Shown in pieces: positions 40,140 to 48,445 of a stretch of DNA of 64,000 bases. The notes under the pieces were generated by a model that was given only the letters and a program-made list of their open reading frames with translations, was not told where the DNA came from and did not search any database. Each line of letters starts with the position of its first letter. The stretch's first letter is position 1. The translations under genes were made by a program, and so were the position numbers. Source of the DNA: Acidobacteriota bacterium (GTDB taxonomy: Bacteria; Acidobacteriota; Thermoanaerobaculia; UBA5066); assembly GCA_016716715.1 (NCBI GenBank), contig JADJVE010000005.1, forward strand, positions 186,001-250,000. Reading direction: 5' to 3'.

Positions 40140-41315
40140 TCACTTCGCGGGCTGCATGAGCTGCCAGTTCCCGGTGCCGCCGGCGTTCGGGTTGAAGCCC
40201 GCGTCGTTGGAGTGCTGGTAGCCGCCCTGCCCGTCCGTCCAGTGGTACTTCTCCGTGTAGGAGTGCTCGGACGTGCCCCAGTACGGGTCCTGCATGCGCT
40301 CGGTGCCGCGGATGTACTGGGAGAAGTTGTCGTTCACGCGGTCCATTGCCGCGTTGCGCGAGGCGCGCTGCGCGTCCATCGACGCGATCATCCGATCGTT
40401 GTTCGCGCTGATCTGCCGGCTGAGCGCGCCGGCCGCCGCGATCTGCGAGTAGCCCGCGGCGAGGTTCCGGTTGAACTGCGCCGTGAGCTGGGCCTGCACC
40501 TCGTCGCGGCGCCTCTCCCAGGCCGGATCCGGCCGGAACGAGGAAACGATGAATCCGAGGAGCGGGTGGAGCGCGTCGAGGCGCCCGTCCCGCGCGCCCA
40601 TGCTGTGCGCGTACGCGAGGATGCGGTGGTTCTCGTACGAGGTGCCCTGCGGGCCGTGGTACGGGATGCGGTTCCCGCCGAGGACGAGGAAGAACTCTTC
40701 GTCGACGGGATGCCCGTCCTGCTCGTAGCGCACGCGGGCCGCGACGGAGTCGCCCGGGAAAGCCGGCTTGCCGAGCGCGACCGCGAGGTTCGGGATCGGG
40801 CGGAAGCCGACGACGTGGAAGTTCCGCGCGCCGGGGCGCGCGCGTGCGATGAGCCACGTCATCGCGTCCTTCGCGCCGATGCCGGGGCGATGGATCATCC
40901 CCAGTGACTTCGCCCCGACGCGCGTCGAGCGGTCGGGCGGCTCGAGCCAGTAGAAGCACTCGGCCGGGTACGTCTCGAGCCAGGCCGAGCCGTCGGGCGC
41001 GGCGATCTTCGCGGACCACTGGAACGGCCAGCTGGAGTTCGCGTACGCCCATTCCGTCCGGGCTGCCGCGTTCCAGCCGTCCGGGACGGCAAAATACCCG
41101 ACGGCGAGTCCGCCCTGCTGGCGGTCCGCGACCGGCCAGCCGTGGAAGGTGGGCTTCCCGAAGCGCGCCAGGAGGCCGCCCGGGGCGGCTGGGGGAGCAA
41201 CGGCGGGGGTCGTTGGGCCGGGGCCGGTTTTGGAATTGCGAGCCGGGCGAGAGCAGCCCGAGAGCAGGGAATACAGCGCGAGAGCGGCGGCCGGGAGCGT
41301 CCGGAGTCGGGGCAT
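40140..41315 (-). CDS. Hypothetical lipoprotein
   Basis: The 391-residue protein starts with a lipoprotein signal ending in the lipobox LSGC (Cys21), followed by a Pro/Thr-rich linker. The mature part includes FAVPDGWNAAARTEWAY, the paired WSAKIAAPDGSAWLETYP strand and, in the C-terminal half, a helical stretch RQISANNDRMIASMDAQRASR followed by a Tyr/Trp/Gly-rich tail (SYTEKYHWTDGQGGYQH). The tail resembles the ends of other acidobacterial lipoproteins but I cannot name a family. An AAGGAGGAGG site precedes the ATG. The gene is convergent with the PAS-receiver gene, 3 bases apart. Confidence 0.75.
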   Translation of the reverse strand: MPRLRTLPAAALALYSLLSGCSRPARNSKTGPGPTTPAVAPPAAPGGLLARFGKPTFHGWPVADRQQGGLAVGYFAVPDGWNAAARTEWAYANSSWPFQWSAKIAAPDGSAWLETYPAECFYWLEPPDRSTRVGAKSLGMIHRPGIGAKDAMTWLIARARPGARNFHVVGFRPIPNLAVALGKPAFPGDSVAARVRYEQDGHPVDEEFFLVLGGNRIPYHGPQGTSYENHRILAYAHSMGARDGRLDALHPLLGFIVSSFRPDPAWERRRDEVQAQLTAQFNRNLAAGYSQIAAAGALSRQISANNDRMIASMDAQRASRNAAMDRVNDNFSQYIRGTERMQDPYWGTSEHSYTEKYHWTDGQGGYQHSNDAGFNPNAGGTGNWQLMQPAK

Positions 41316-41344
41316 GAAGGGCCTCCTCCTTCAGAAACGCGGAA

Positions 41345-41764
41345 TTACCAGCTCATCCGGTACAGCATCACGTAGACGACGACTCCGGTCACGGAGACGT
41401 AGAGCCAGATCGGGAGCGTCCAGCGGGCGAGGCGGCGGTGCCTCTCGAAGCGCCCCTTCCAGGCGAGGACGAACGTCGTCACGGCCATCGGCGCGACCGC
41501 GGCCGCGAGAACCGTGTGCGTCAGGAGGATCCCGAGGTAGAGCGTCCGCGCGCCGCCCGTGCCCGGGAACCGCACGCTCCCGACCTGCGCGTGGTAGACG
41601 AGGTACGACGTCAGGAAGACGGCCGAGCAGACGAAGGCGGCGATCATCGTGCGGCGGTGCGCCTCGCGGTTGCCGCGCCGGATGAACGTCCATCCGACGA
41701 CGAGGAGCACGGCGCTCGTCGCGTTCAGGAAGGCGTTGAGGGTCGGAACGTCGCGCAGGGTCAT
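41345..41764 (-). CDS. DUF420 membrane protein, cytochrome-oxidase-cluster associated
   Basis: The 139-residue protein has four membrane helices (ATSAVLLVVGWTFI; AAFVCSAVFLTSYLVYH; GILLTHTVLAAAVAPMAV; ARWTLPIWLYVSVTGVVVYVML) with conserved His residues at REAHRRTM, LVYHAQVGS, LLTHTVLA and FERHRRLARW. This is the DUF420 (YozB-like) family, commonly encoded with heme-copper oxidase assembly genes. The histidine pattern suggests heme or copper binding, but no function is proven. Its ATG overlaps the stop of the ABC permease. It is the last gene of the operon. Confidence 0.9.
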   Translation of the reverse strand: MTLRDVPTLNAFLNATSAVLLVVGWTFIRRGNREAHRRTMIAAFVCSAVFLTSYLVYHAQVGSVRFPGTGGARTLYLGILLTHTVLAAAVAPMAVTTFVLAWKGRFERHRRLARWTLPIWLYVSVTGVVVYVMLYRMSW

Positions 41765-42531
41765 CGGGGCGCCTTTCCGCCGCGCCGCTCCGGTCCGGAC
41801 GGCAGCTTCGCGACCACGGCCGTCGCGGCGGCGAACATGACGACGGCGAACGCCGCCGTCACCGCGACGGAGAGGCCGAGGGACGGCAGCGACTCCGAAG
41901 CCCCGCCGAGCGCGCGGCGGAGAGCCGCGACGCCGTACGTGAGCGGGTTGACGGCCATGGCGGCCCTCAGCCATGCGGGCGCGCCGTCGACGGGGAAGAA
42001 CGACCCGGAGAGAAGCCACATCGGGATCAGGAAGAGATTCATGATCGCGTGGAAGCCCTGCGTCGACTCGAGGGACCACGCGATCGCAAAGCCGAGGGAC
42101 GTCAGCGCGAACGCGAGGAGGACGAGGACCGCCGCGGCGCCGAGGAGGCCGCGCGGGTCTGCCGAGAGCCCGGCCACGGGGACGAGGACGAGAAGCGGGA
42201 GGCCCTGCAGGAGGCCGAGCACGCTGCCGCCGAGGATCTTGCCGAACGCGATCGACGCCGGAGCGACGGGCGCGACGAGGACGCCCTGCAGGAAGCCCTC
42301 GCGGCGGTCCTCGATGACGGAGATCGTCGCGAAGATGGCCGCGAAGAGGACGACGAGGACGACGGTCCCGGGGAAGAAGTAGCCGAACGAGTCTCCGCGG
42401 AACGAGCCCTTGAACCCCGAGCCGACGAGGAGCCACATGACGAGCGGCGGCGCGACGGCGCCGACGACGCGGCTCTTCTGCCGGAGGAACCGGACGATCT
42501 CGCGCTTCGCGAGGGCGAGGCCGGCGCTCAC
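41761..42531 (-). CDS. ABC-2 type transporter permease
   Basis: The 256-residue protein has six membrane helices of the ABC-2 type; conserved stretches are EDRREGFLQGVLVAPVAPASIAFGKILGG and, later, FLIPMWLLSGSFFPVDGAPAWLRAAMAVNPLTYGV (read as three consecutive short blocks). It pairs with the ATPase encoded just upstream, with a GTGA overlap. In this operon between ctaB and the DUF420 gene, the transporter may export a factor needed for cytochrome oxidase assembly, such as heme or copper, though drug or polymer export cannot be excluded. Confidence 0.9.
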   Translation of the reverse strand: MSAGLALAKREIVRFLRQKSRVVGAVAPPLVMWLLVGSGFKGSFRGDSFGYFFPGTVVLVVLFAAIFATISVIEDRREGFLQGVLVAPVAPASIAFGKILGGSVLGLLQGLPLLVLVPVAGLSADPRGLLGAAAVLVLLAFALTSLGFAIAWSLESTQGFHAIMNLFLIPMWLLSGSFFPVDGAPAWLRAAMAVNPLTYGVAALRRALGGASESLPSLGLSVAVTAAFAVVMFAAATAVVAKLPSGPERRGGKAPR

Positions 42532-43499
42532 GCGGGGACTCCCGCGGGTTCCTCGGCGTCGGCCTCGCGGAACGCGCGGCCGGTCCTGTCGATGAAGACG
42601 TCCTCGAGGGACGGCGCGCCGAGCGTGAGCGACCGGAAGCGGCCCGGGAACGCCTCGACGAGGGCGGGAACGAACGTGTGCGCCTGTGGGCGCTCGACGC
42701 GGACCGTCTTTCCCACGGCCGCGACCTTGCCGGCCTCGGCGCCGAATCGCGCCGAGATCTCGCGCGCCAGCGCGGGCGCGCCGCCGTCCTCGCGCGCCTC
42801 GACCGTCACGACGTCGCCGCCGACCTCGGCCTTCAGCGCCGCGGGCGCGCCGAGCGCGACGAGGCGCCCGCGATCGAGGATGCCGATGCGGTGTGCGGCG
42901 TCGGCCTCGTCGAAGAGGTGCGTCGTGAGGAGGACGGCCGTGCCGCCCTTCGCGAGCTGGGTGAGGAGCGCCGTGAGATCGCGGCGGGCGCCGGGGTCGA
43001 GCCCGGTGGAGGGCTCGTCGAGGAGCAGGACCGGCGGCGCGGCCAGGAGCGCCTTGGCGATCTCGACGCGGCGCGCGAGGCCGCCCGAGAGCGTCTCGAC
43101 GAGGTCCCCGGCGCGGTCACGGATCGAGAACGCCCCGAGGAGCTCGTCGATCCGGGCGGTGAGCCCGGTGCCGGACATGTTCAGGAGCGCGCCCTGCAGC
43201 GCAAGGTTCTCCTTCACGGTGAGCTTCCTGTCGAGGCCGGGCGCCTGGAAGACGACGCCCAGCTTGCGGCGCACCGCCCTCGCGTCCGAGGCGGGATCGA
43301 GCCCGTCGATCCGGAACGACCCGGACGTCGGTTTCAGGAGCGTGGCGAGGATGCGGAAGAGCGTCGTCTTGCCGCCGCCGTTCGGCCCGAGGAGGGCGAA
43401 GATCTCGCCGCGCGCCACCGAGAGCGTGGCGCCGTCCAGGGCGAGGCGCGCGCCGTACGCGCACGAGAGCGCGGCGGTTTCGACGGCGGGAGCGGTCAC
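42528..43499 (-). CDS. ABC transporter ATP-binding protein
   Basis: The 323-residue ATPase has Walker A GPNGGGKTT (the usual GPNGAGKTT with one change), the Q-loop FQAPGLD, the signature LSGGLARR, Walker B LLLDEPSTGLDPG and the H-loop TTHLFDEADAA. A C-terminal extension of about 80 residues ends with LTLGAPSLEDVFIDRTGRAFRE, typical of DrrA-like exporters. I chose the GTG at 43499, ten bases after ctaB; a TTG at 43538 would overlap ctaB. It acts with the permease downstream. Confidence 0.92.
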   Translation of the reverse strand: MTAPAVETAALSCAYGARLALDGATLSVARGEIFALLGPNGGGKTTLFRILATLLKPTSGSFRIDGLDPASDARAVRRKLGVVFQAPGLDRKLTVKENLALQGALLNMSGTGLTARIDELLGAFSIRDRAGDLVETLSGGLARRVEIAKALLAAPPVLLLDEPSTGLDPGARRDLTALLTQLAKGGTAVLLTTHLFDEADAAHRIGILDRGRLVALGAPAALKAEVGGDVVTVEAREDGGAPALAREISARFGAEAGKVAAVGKTVRVERPQAHTFVPALVEAFPGRFRSLTLGAPSLEDVFIDRTGRAFREADAEEPAGVPA

Positions 43500-43509
43500 G
43501 CGCGGCGCG

Positions 43510-44388
43510 TCAGACCCGGTCGGCGACGAGGAGCGCAAGCACGGCCGGGAGCCAAGCGATGGAAGCGAGGAACAGCGATTTCGCCCGGCCGTCCGTGACC
43601 TCGCGGGCGAACTTCAGAGACGCGTTGAGGAACAGAAGAGTCATCGCGAAGGCCCCGAAGGCGTAGACGAAGCCCGCGGAGCCGACGAGCGACGGGAGGA
43701 GGCTGATCGGGAGGAGGACGGCGGTCCACACGAGCGTCTGGCGCGCCGTGGAGCGGCCCGACGGGTCCACGACCGGCAGGATCACGACGCCGGCCTTTGC
43801 GTAGTCCTCGCGGTGGCGCCAGCCGATCGCGAAGAAGTGCGGGAGCTGCCACACGAAGAGGATCGCGAAGAGCGCGAGCCCCGGAAGGCCGATGGCGCCG
43901 CCCGCGGCGGCCGTGAAGCCGCCGAGCGGAGGGAGCGCGCCGGGGATGGCGCCGACGATCGTCGAGGCCGGCGAGCGCGTCTTCATGGGCGTGTAGACGA
44001 GGACGTACGAGACGAGCGTGAACGCGGCGAGGGCCGTCGTCACGGGGTCCGTGAAGATCCAGAGCTCGAGGAGCCCGGCGAGGGACAGCGCCCCCGCGAA
44101 GAGGGCGGCGCCGGTGATCCCGAGGAGACCCGAAGGAAGCGGACGAGAGGCGGTGCGCGCCATCCGGCCGTCCAGCTCTTTCTCCCAGACCTGGTTGAAC
44201 GCGCTCGTGCCCGAGGCGACGAAGGCCGTGCCGAGAAGCGTGTGCAGGAGCAAGAGGACGTCCATCCCCGAGAGGGGACCCTTCGTGCCGGCCACGAAGC
44301 CGACAAAGGCCGTCATCACGACGAAGACCGTGATGCGCGGCTTCGTCAGGGACACGTAGGCGGCGAGGGAGCGGCTCAGAGAATGCAC
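43510..44388 (-). CDS. ctaB: Protoheme IX farnesyltransferase (heme O synthase)
   Basis: The 292-residue UbiA-family membrane enzyme adds farnesyl to heme B to make heme O for cytochrome oxidase. The first Asp-rich motif is NQVWEKELDGRMARTASRPL (N-x3-E-x3-D variant), followed by YTPMKTRSPASTIVGAIPGALPP and the second motif region WRHREDYAKAGV. About nine membrane helices are visible. It lies between ctaA and the ABC transporter, one base from ctaA, so heme O and heme A synthesis are coupled in one transcript. Confidence 0.95.
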   Translation of the reverse strand: MHSLSRSLAAYVSLTKPRITVFVVMTAFVGFVAGTKGPLSGMDVLLLLHTLLGTAFVASGTSAFNQVWEKELDGRMARTASRPLPSGLLGITGAALFAGALSLAGLLELWIFTDPVTTALAAFTLVSYVLVYTPMKTRSPASTIVGAIPGALPPLGGFTAAAGGAIGLPGLALFAILFVWQLPHFFAIGWRHREDYAKAGVVILPVVDPSGRSTARQTLVWTAVLLPISLLPSLVGSAGFVYAFGAFAMTLLFLNASLKFAREVTDGRAKSLFLASIAWLPAVLALLVADRV

Positions 44389-44389
44389 C

Positions 44390-45310
44390 TCAATCGCGCG
44401 CGAGCTTATCCGAAAATCCGGCTGCGAGTGCGACGGACGCGAGGACGCCGATCACCCAGCAGAGGGCCCCCACGGCGAGGTGGGCGACCGTCAGGGGCAC
44501 GGCTTTCGCGGACCAGATCGACGAGGCGCCCAGAAAGGCCTGCAGGCAGACGAGGCCGGCCCACGAGGCCCCGAGAGTTGGGAAGATGGGGCCGGGAAGC
44601 GCCGAGAGCGCCCGGGCCGCAAACGCGACGAGGACGACCACGACGAGCGCGCCGAGGCGGTGGGCGAGGTGGATCGGGACGCCGGGACGGGAGATTTCTT
44701 CGAAAGTGGGGAGAAGGCCGCCGAACGAGGTGGGGAAGTCCGGGATCGCGAGGCCGGCGCCCGTGTGGCGCATGACGGCCCCCACGACGATCTGCAGATA
44801 CACGGCTGCGGTCGCCAGGACGACCCAGCGGAACGCGCCTCTCGCCTTTTCACCCTTCGAAGAAATCCGAAGAACTTCCCAGGTCTTCGAGCACATGAGC
44901 GCGACCACGGCCGTGAGGGCGAAGACGATCTCGGCGAGCGCCGCGTGCGCGGAGGAGACCGCGGGAGGCAGGAGAAACAGAACCGTCAATCCGCCGAGGA
45001 GAGCCTGCAGCAGGATCGCCGCAAAGGCGACCGCCGCCAGGACCTTCACGGTCTTTCTTCCTTTCAGAAGAAAAAGAAGCGCGCCGAGCTCCAGCCCGAC
45101 GAGCGTGGAGACGGCCGCCGCCACGAGCCGATGCCCGTGCTCGTAGAGGATGCCTCCCACCATCGGCGGCATCACTTTCCCGTACGAGAGCGGCCAGTCC
45201 GGGACCGCGAGCCCGGACTGGGTGGACGTGACGAGGGCGCCGGCGATCAGGAGCAGGAAGACGCAGGCCGCGACGGTCCGGGTCGCGATCCTGAGGAACG
45301 CCTCAGGCAC
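44390..45310 (-). CDS. ctaA: Heme A synthase (COX15/CtaA)
   Basis: The 306-residue protein converts heme O to heme A. Heme-ligand histidines are visible in YEHGHRLVAA, VSSAHAALAEIV, IHLAHRLGA and TVAHLAVGAL; the core VGAVMRHTGAGLAIPDFPTSFG is highly typical, as is GLAVPDWPLSYG near the N-terminus. Eight membrane helices are present. Unusually, two of its soluble loops are encoded by copies of the window's dispersed repeat (LRISSKGEK and LPTFEEISR), with a third, more degenerate match at LFLLKGRK. The GTG start overlaps the end of the cupredoxin-like gene by 8 bases. Confidence 0.94.
   Translation of the reverse strand: MPEAFLRIATRTVAACVFLLLIAGALVTSTQSGLAVPDWPLSYGKVMPPMVGGILYEHGHRLVAAAVSTLVGLELGALLFLLKGRKTVKVLAAVAFAAILLQALLGGLTVLFLLPPAVSSAHAALAEIVFALTAVVALMCSKTWEVLRISSKGEKARGAFRWVVLATAAVYLQIVVGAVMRHTGAGLAIPDFPTSFGGLLPTFEEISRPGVPIHLAHRLGALVVVVLVAFAARALSALPGPIFPTLGASWAGLVCLQAFLGASSIWSAKAVPLTVAHLAVGALCWVIGVLASVALAAGFSDKLARD
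44691..44711. repeat. Dispersed short repeat arm within ctaA (copy F, left)
   Basis: GAGATTTCTTCGAAAGTGGGG; on the coding strand it gives LPTFEEIS in the loop after the GLAIPDFPTSFGG motif of CtaA. It faces the arm at 44849-44872. Confidence 0.7.
44849..44872. repeat. Dispersed short repeat arm within ctaA (copy F, right)
   Basis: TTCACCCTTCGAAGAAATC followed by CGAAG is the best match to the consensus in the window. On the coding strand it gives LRISSKGEK in the loop joining the fourth and fifth helices of CtaA. A weaker related sequence (TTCTTCCTTTCAGAAGAAA) lies at 45055-45073 in the same gene. Confidence 0.75.
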
Positions 45311-46145
45311 CGGCCTTGAACGTGAACGGCACCGCCTTGGAGTCCGTCGCGCCCACCGTGACCTGCTGCGTCTGCGTGCCGAACTTCTCGTGCCACGCCT
45401 CGATCGTGTACGTGCCCGCCGGCAGGTCCTTGATCGTATACGTGCCGTCGGCGGCCGTCACCGCGAAGAACGGGTGCGCGACGACGCCGCAGAACGCCGA
45501 CATCCAGCCGTGGACGTCGCACTTGATCCGGACCATGACCTCGGGCTTGTCGAACTTCTTCGTGTACTTCATCCCCTGCACGGGCATCCCGAGGTTGAAC
45601 GCCTCGTTCTTCTCGGGCAGCGAGTGGATGTTGTGGAGCGTGGGGTCGCTGTTCAGGATCTCGATGTTCTGGCCCGTGACGACGCCGAAGACGTGCGGGT
45701 GGTACGTGCAGCCCTTCTGATCGATCACGGCGGCGGTCGTCGGCGGCGGGTACGTGCCGGAGATGCCGGTCTTCACGTACACGAAGACGTTCGCGAGACC
45801 CTTGTCGGCCGCGATGACGACGTCCTCCCGGGCGACGTCGCCCGGATGCGACTTGGCGCAGAACGCGTCGGCGGACATCTTGAACTTCTCGGCTGCCGGG
45901 ACGGCGCCGTCGAAGACGATCTTGCCCGTAACCGACGCGGCGCCCGTGGCGCCGGCGGCCGGTCCGGCCGCGGCCGCGGAAGCGGCGGCGGGAGCGGCGG
46001 CGTCTTTCGGGGCGCCGGCGGCGCGCGAGGACTTCGGGCGGTCCTCGTCGTCGTCGTTGCCGCCGCAGCCCGCGAGGGCGGCGGCGCCGACGAGAACGGC
46101 GGCGCAGAGGGGGGCGAAACGGAAACGAAGCGTGGAACCGGTCAT
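45303..46145 (-). CDS. Cupredoxin-like lipoprotein with carboxypeptidase-regulatory-like domain
   Basis: The 280-residue protein has a lipoprotein signal with lipobox LAGC (Cys27), a low-complexity Ala/Gly/Pro linker (about 30-70), a beta-sandwich domain with copper-type ligands (LHNIHS, then CDVHGWMSAFC: a His...Cys-x2-His-x2-Met arrangement as in type 1 copper sites), and a C-terminal beta-sandwich repeat (TAADGTYTIKDLPAGTYTIEAWH) of the carboxypeptidase regulatory type. It is the first gene of the ctaA-ctaB-ABC-DUF420 operon, so it may carry copper or electrons to cytochrome oxidase on the periplasmic side. It is divergent from the racemase gene. Confidence 0.85.
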   Translation of the reverse strand: MTGSTLRFRFAPLCAAVLVGAAALAGCGGNDDDEDRPKSSRAAGAPKDAAAPAAASAAAAGPAAGATGAASVTGKIVFDGAVPAAEKFKMSADAFCAKSHPGDVAREDVVIAADKGLANVFVYVKTGISGTYPPPTTAAVIDQKGCTYHPHVFGVVTGQNIEILNSDPTLHNIHSLPEKNEAFNLGMPVQGMKYTKKFDKPEVMVRIKCDVHGWMSAFCGVVAHPFFAVTAADGTYTIKDLPAGTYTIEAWHEKFGTQTQQVTVGATDSKAVPFTFKAGA

Positions 46146-46199
46146 GCGGGCTCCTTCGGGGACGGAATATTCTCGCGACGAATGATAGACAATGACCCC

Positions 46200-47306
46200 A
46201 TGCGCGTCGAATCCGCGGTCCTTCGGCACGTCGAAATGCCGCTCAAGTTCCGGTTTCGCACGTCTTTCGGCGAGACGTCCGTCAAGAAGTTCCTTCTCCT
46301 CGAGCTGCGCGGGGAGGGCCTCTCGGGGTGGGGGGAGTGCGTCGCCGAGGAGGCCCCGTTCTACTCGCCGGAGACGCTTGCGACCGCGCTGCCGATCCTC
46401 ACGACCTATCTCCTTCCCCTCGTGCTCGGCAAGGACGTCGCGTCGCCACCGGCGTTCGACGAGTCCGCCCGCCGCGTGCGCGGGAACAGGATGGCGAAGG
46501 CCGTCGTCGAGTGCGCGCTGCGCGACCTTCACGCGCGGGCCGCGGGCGTCCCGCTCGGGAAGGCGCTCGGAGGGACGCGCGAGGCGATCGAGGTCGGCGT
46601 CTCCCTCGGCATCTCGCCGACCGCGGCGGACACCGTCGAGAACGTGCGGAAGCACGTCGGAGAGGGCTACCGGAGGATCAAGCTCAAGATCGAGCCGGGC
46701 TGGGACGCCGAGCCCCTCGCGGCGGTGCGCGGGGCCTTTCCGGACATCACGCTGACCGTGGACGCGAACGCGGCCTACACGCTCGCCGACGCGGACACCC
46801 TGCGCTCGCTCGACGCGTTCGGCCTCGACTACGTCGAGCAGCCGCTCCACCACGAGGATCTCGTCGCCCACGCGGAGCTCTCGAAGACGCTCAAGACGCC
46901 GATCTGCCTCGACGAGTCGATCCGCTCCGAGGCCGACGCGAAAGCCGCCATCCAGCTCGGCGCCTGCAAGGTCATCAACGTCAAGATCGGCCGGGTCGGC
47001 GGCCACGGCGAGGCCGTGCGCATCCACGCGGCGGCGCGCGAGGCGGGCGTTCCCGTGTGGTGCGGCGGCATGCTCGAGGCCGGCGTCGGCCGCGCGCACA
47101 ACGTCGCGATCGCGAGCCTGCCCGGCTTCTCGAAGCCCGGCGACACGGCTTCTTCCTCGCGCTACTTCGAGGAGGACATCGTGGAGCCCGCGCTCGAGGC
47201 GGTGAGCGGCCGCATGCCGGTCCCGTCGGGCCCCGGCACGGGCGTCACGGTTCGCCAGGACGTCCTCGCGCGCTACACGACGATCGTCACGGAGCTGCGC
47301 GCGTGA
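46200..47306 (+). CDS. N-succinylamino acid racemase / o-succinylbenzoate synthase-like enolase-superfamily enzyme
   Basis: The 368-residue protein has the enolase-superfamily active site of the NSAR/OSBS group: KxK (Lys161, Lys163 in RIKLKIEPGWD), metal ligands Asp188 (VDANAAYT), Glu213 (VEQPL) and Asp238 (LDES), and the second catalytic Lys262 (NVKIGRVGG). OSBS makes o-succinylbenzoate for menaquinone; NSAR racemises N-succinyl amino acids, and some enzymes do both. The next genes, a M20 amidohydrolase and a GNAT acyltransferase in an overlapping operon, point to NSAR in the D- to L-amino-acid succinylation pathway. No other men genes are seen. A start at 46182 would add six residues. Confidence 0.9.
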   Translation: MRVESAVLRHVEMPLKFRFRTSFGETSVKKFLLLELRGEGLSGWGECVAEEAPFYSPETLATALPILTTYLLPLVLGKDVASPPAFDESARRVRGNRMAKAVVECALRDLHARAAGVPLGKALGGTREAIEVGVSLGISPTAADTVENVRKHVGEGYRRIKLKIEPGWDAEPLAAVRGAFPDITLTVDANAAYTLADADTLRSLDAFGLDYVEQPLHHEDLVAHAELSKTLKTPICLDESIRSEADAKAAIQLGACKVINVKIGRVGGHGEAVRIHAAAREAGVPVWCGGMLEAGVGRAHNVAIASLPGFSKPGDTASSSRYFEEDIVEPALEAVSGRMPVPSGPGTGVTVRQDVLARYTTIVTELRA

Positions 47307-48445
47307 GCCGCGCGGGCGTCCTCGCCGCGCTCTTCGCCGCGCGGAAGGAGAGACTCCTCGCCGACCTCGAGGCCCTCGTCGTCCGCGAGAGCCCGTCGGA
47401 CGAGCCGGCGCGCGTCTCGCAGCTCGCGCTCTGGGTCGCCGAGCGCCTCGGGCGCGCGGGGCTCGCGGCCGCGTGCGTCCCGTGCGAGGGCCGCGGCGAC
47501 GCGGTGCGCGTGCGCTTCGGCGAGGAGACCGGCGGCACGCTGCTCCTCGGGCACCTCGACACGGTCTGGCCCGCGGGCACGCTCGCCGACATTCCTTTCT
47601 CCGTCGAAGACGGCGTCGCGAAAGGGCCCGGCGTCTTCGACATGAAGGCCGGAATCGCGGTCGCGCTCGCGATCCTCGAGGCCGCCGCGAAGGGCGACGT
47701 GACGCCGGCGGGCGGCGTCTCCCTCGTCCTGACGCCGGACGAGGAAGTCGGAAGCGGCGCCTCGAGCGGTCTGCTCGTGGAAGAGGCGCTCCGGCGCGAC
47801 CGCGTCCTCGTTCTCGAGCCTTCGGGGGACGGCGGCGCCGCGAAGGTCGCGCGCAAGGGCACGGGCCTCGTGAGAGTCCGTTTCGGGGGGATCGCCTCGC
47901 ACGCGGGGCTCGAGCCCGAGAAGGGCGCCTCGGCGCTCCTCGAGATGGCGCGCTTCGCCCTCTACGCCGACGCTCTCGCCGACAAGCCGGCCGGGACGTC
48001 CGTCGTCCCGACCGTCGCCGGGTCGGGCAAGGTCACGAACGTCGTGCCCGAGCGGGCCGAGCTCACGGTGGACTTCCGGGTCTGGACGAAGTCGGAGGCC
48101 GACCGTCTGATGGCCGGGCTTCGCGCCTACCGACCGGCCGACCCGCGCGTGGCCGTCGAGATCGACGGCGGCTCCAACCGGCCGCCCATGGAGTCCACCG
48201 AGGCGTCGCTCGACCTCTACCGGCGCGCCGCGTCCCTCGCGCACGCGCTCGGCTTCGAGCTTCCGGCGGCCCGCGTCGGCGGCGGCTCGGACGGCAACCT
48301 CACGGCGGCCGCGGGCGTCCCGACGCTGGATGGCCTCGGCCCGGCCGGCGGCGGCGCGCATGCGCGCGCCGAGCACGTCCTCGTCGACGACCTTCCGCGC
48401 CGTGCCGCGCTCGTCGCGGGCCTGCTCGAGGGCGCGGCGGGGTGA
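47303..48445 (+). CDS. M20-family metallo-amidohydrolase, probable N-succinyl-amino-acid desuccinylase
   Basis: The 380-residue protein has the dizinc M20 site: GHLDTVWP (His84, Asp86), VFDMKAG, TPDEEVGS and a C-terminal GGAHARAEH. The dimerisation domain sits between. The family includes carboxypeptidase G2, acetylornithine deacetylase and succinyl-diaminopimelate desuccinylase. Because the GTG start overlaps the racemase stop and the acyltransferase follows by another 4-base overlap, removal of the N-succinyl group from L-amino acids is the most economical role. Confidence 0.88.
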   Translation: MSRAGVLAALFAARKERLLADLEALVVRESPSDEPARVSQLALWVAERLGRAGLAAACVPCEGRGDAVRVRFGEETGGTLLLGHLDTVWPAGTLADIPFSVEDGVAKGPGVFDMKAGIAVALAILEAAAKGDVTPAGGVSLVLTPDEEVGSGASSGLLVEEALRRDRVLVLEPSGDGGAAKVARKGTGLVRVRFGGIASHAGLEPEKGASALLEMARFALYADALADKPAGTSVVPTVAGSGKVTNVVPERAELTVDFRVWTKSEADRLMAGLRAYRPADPRVAVEIDGGSNRPPMESTEASLDLYRRAASLAHALGFELPAARVGGGSDGNLTAAAGVPTLDGLGPAGGGAHARAEHVLVDDLPRRAALVAGLLEGAAG

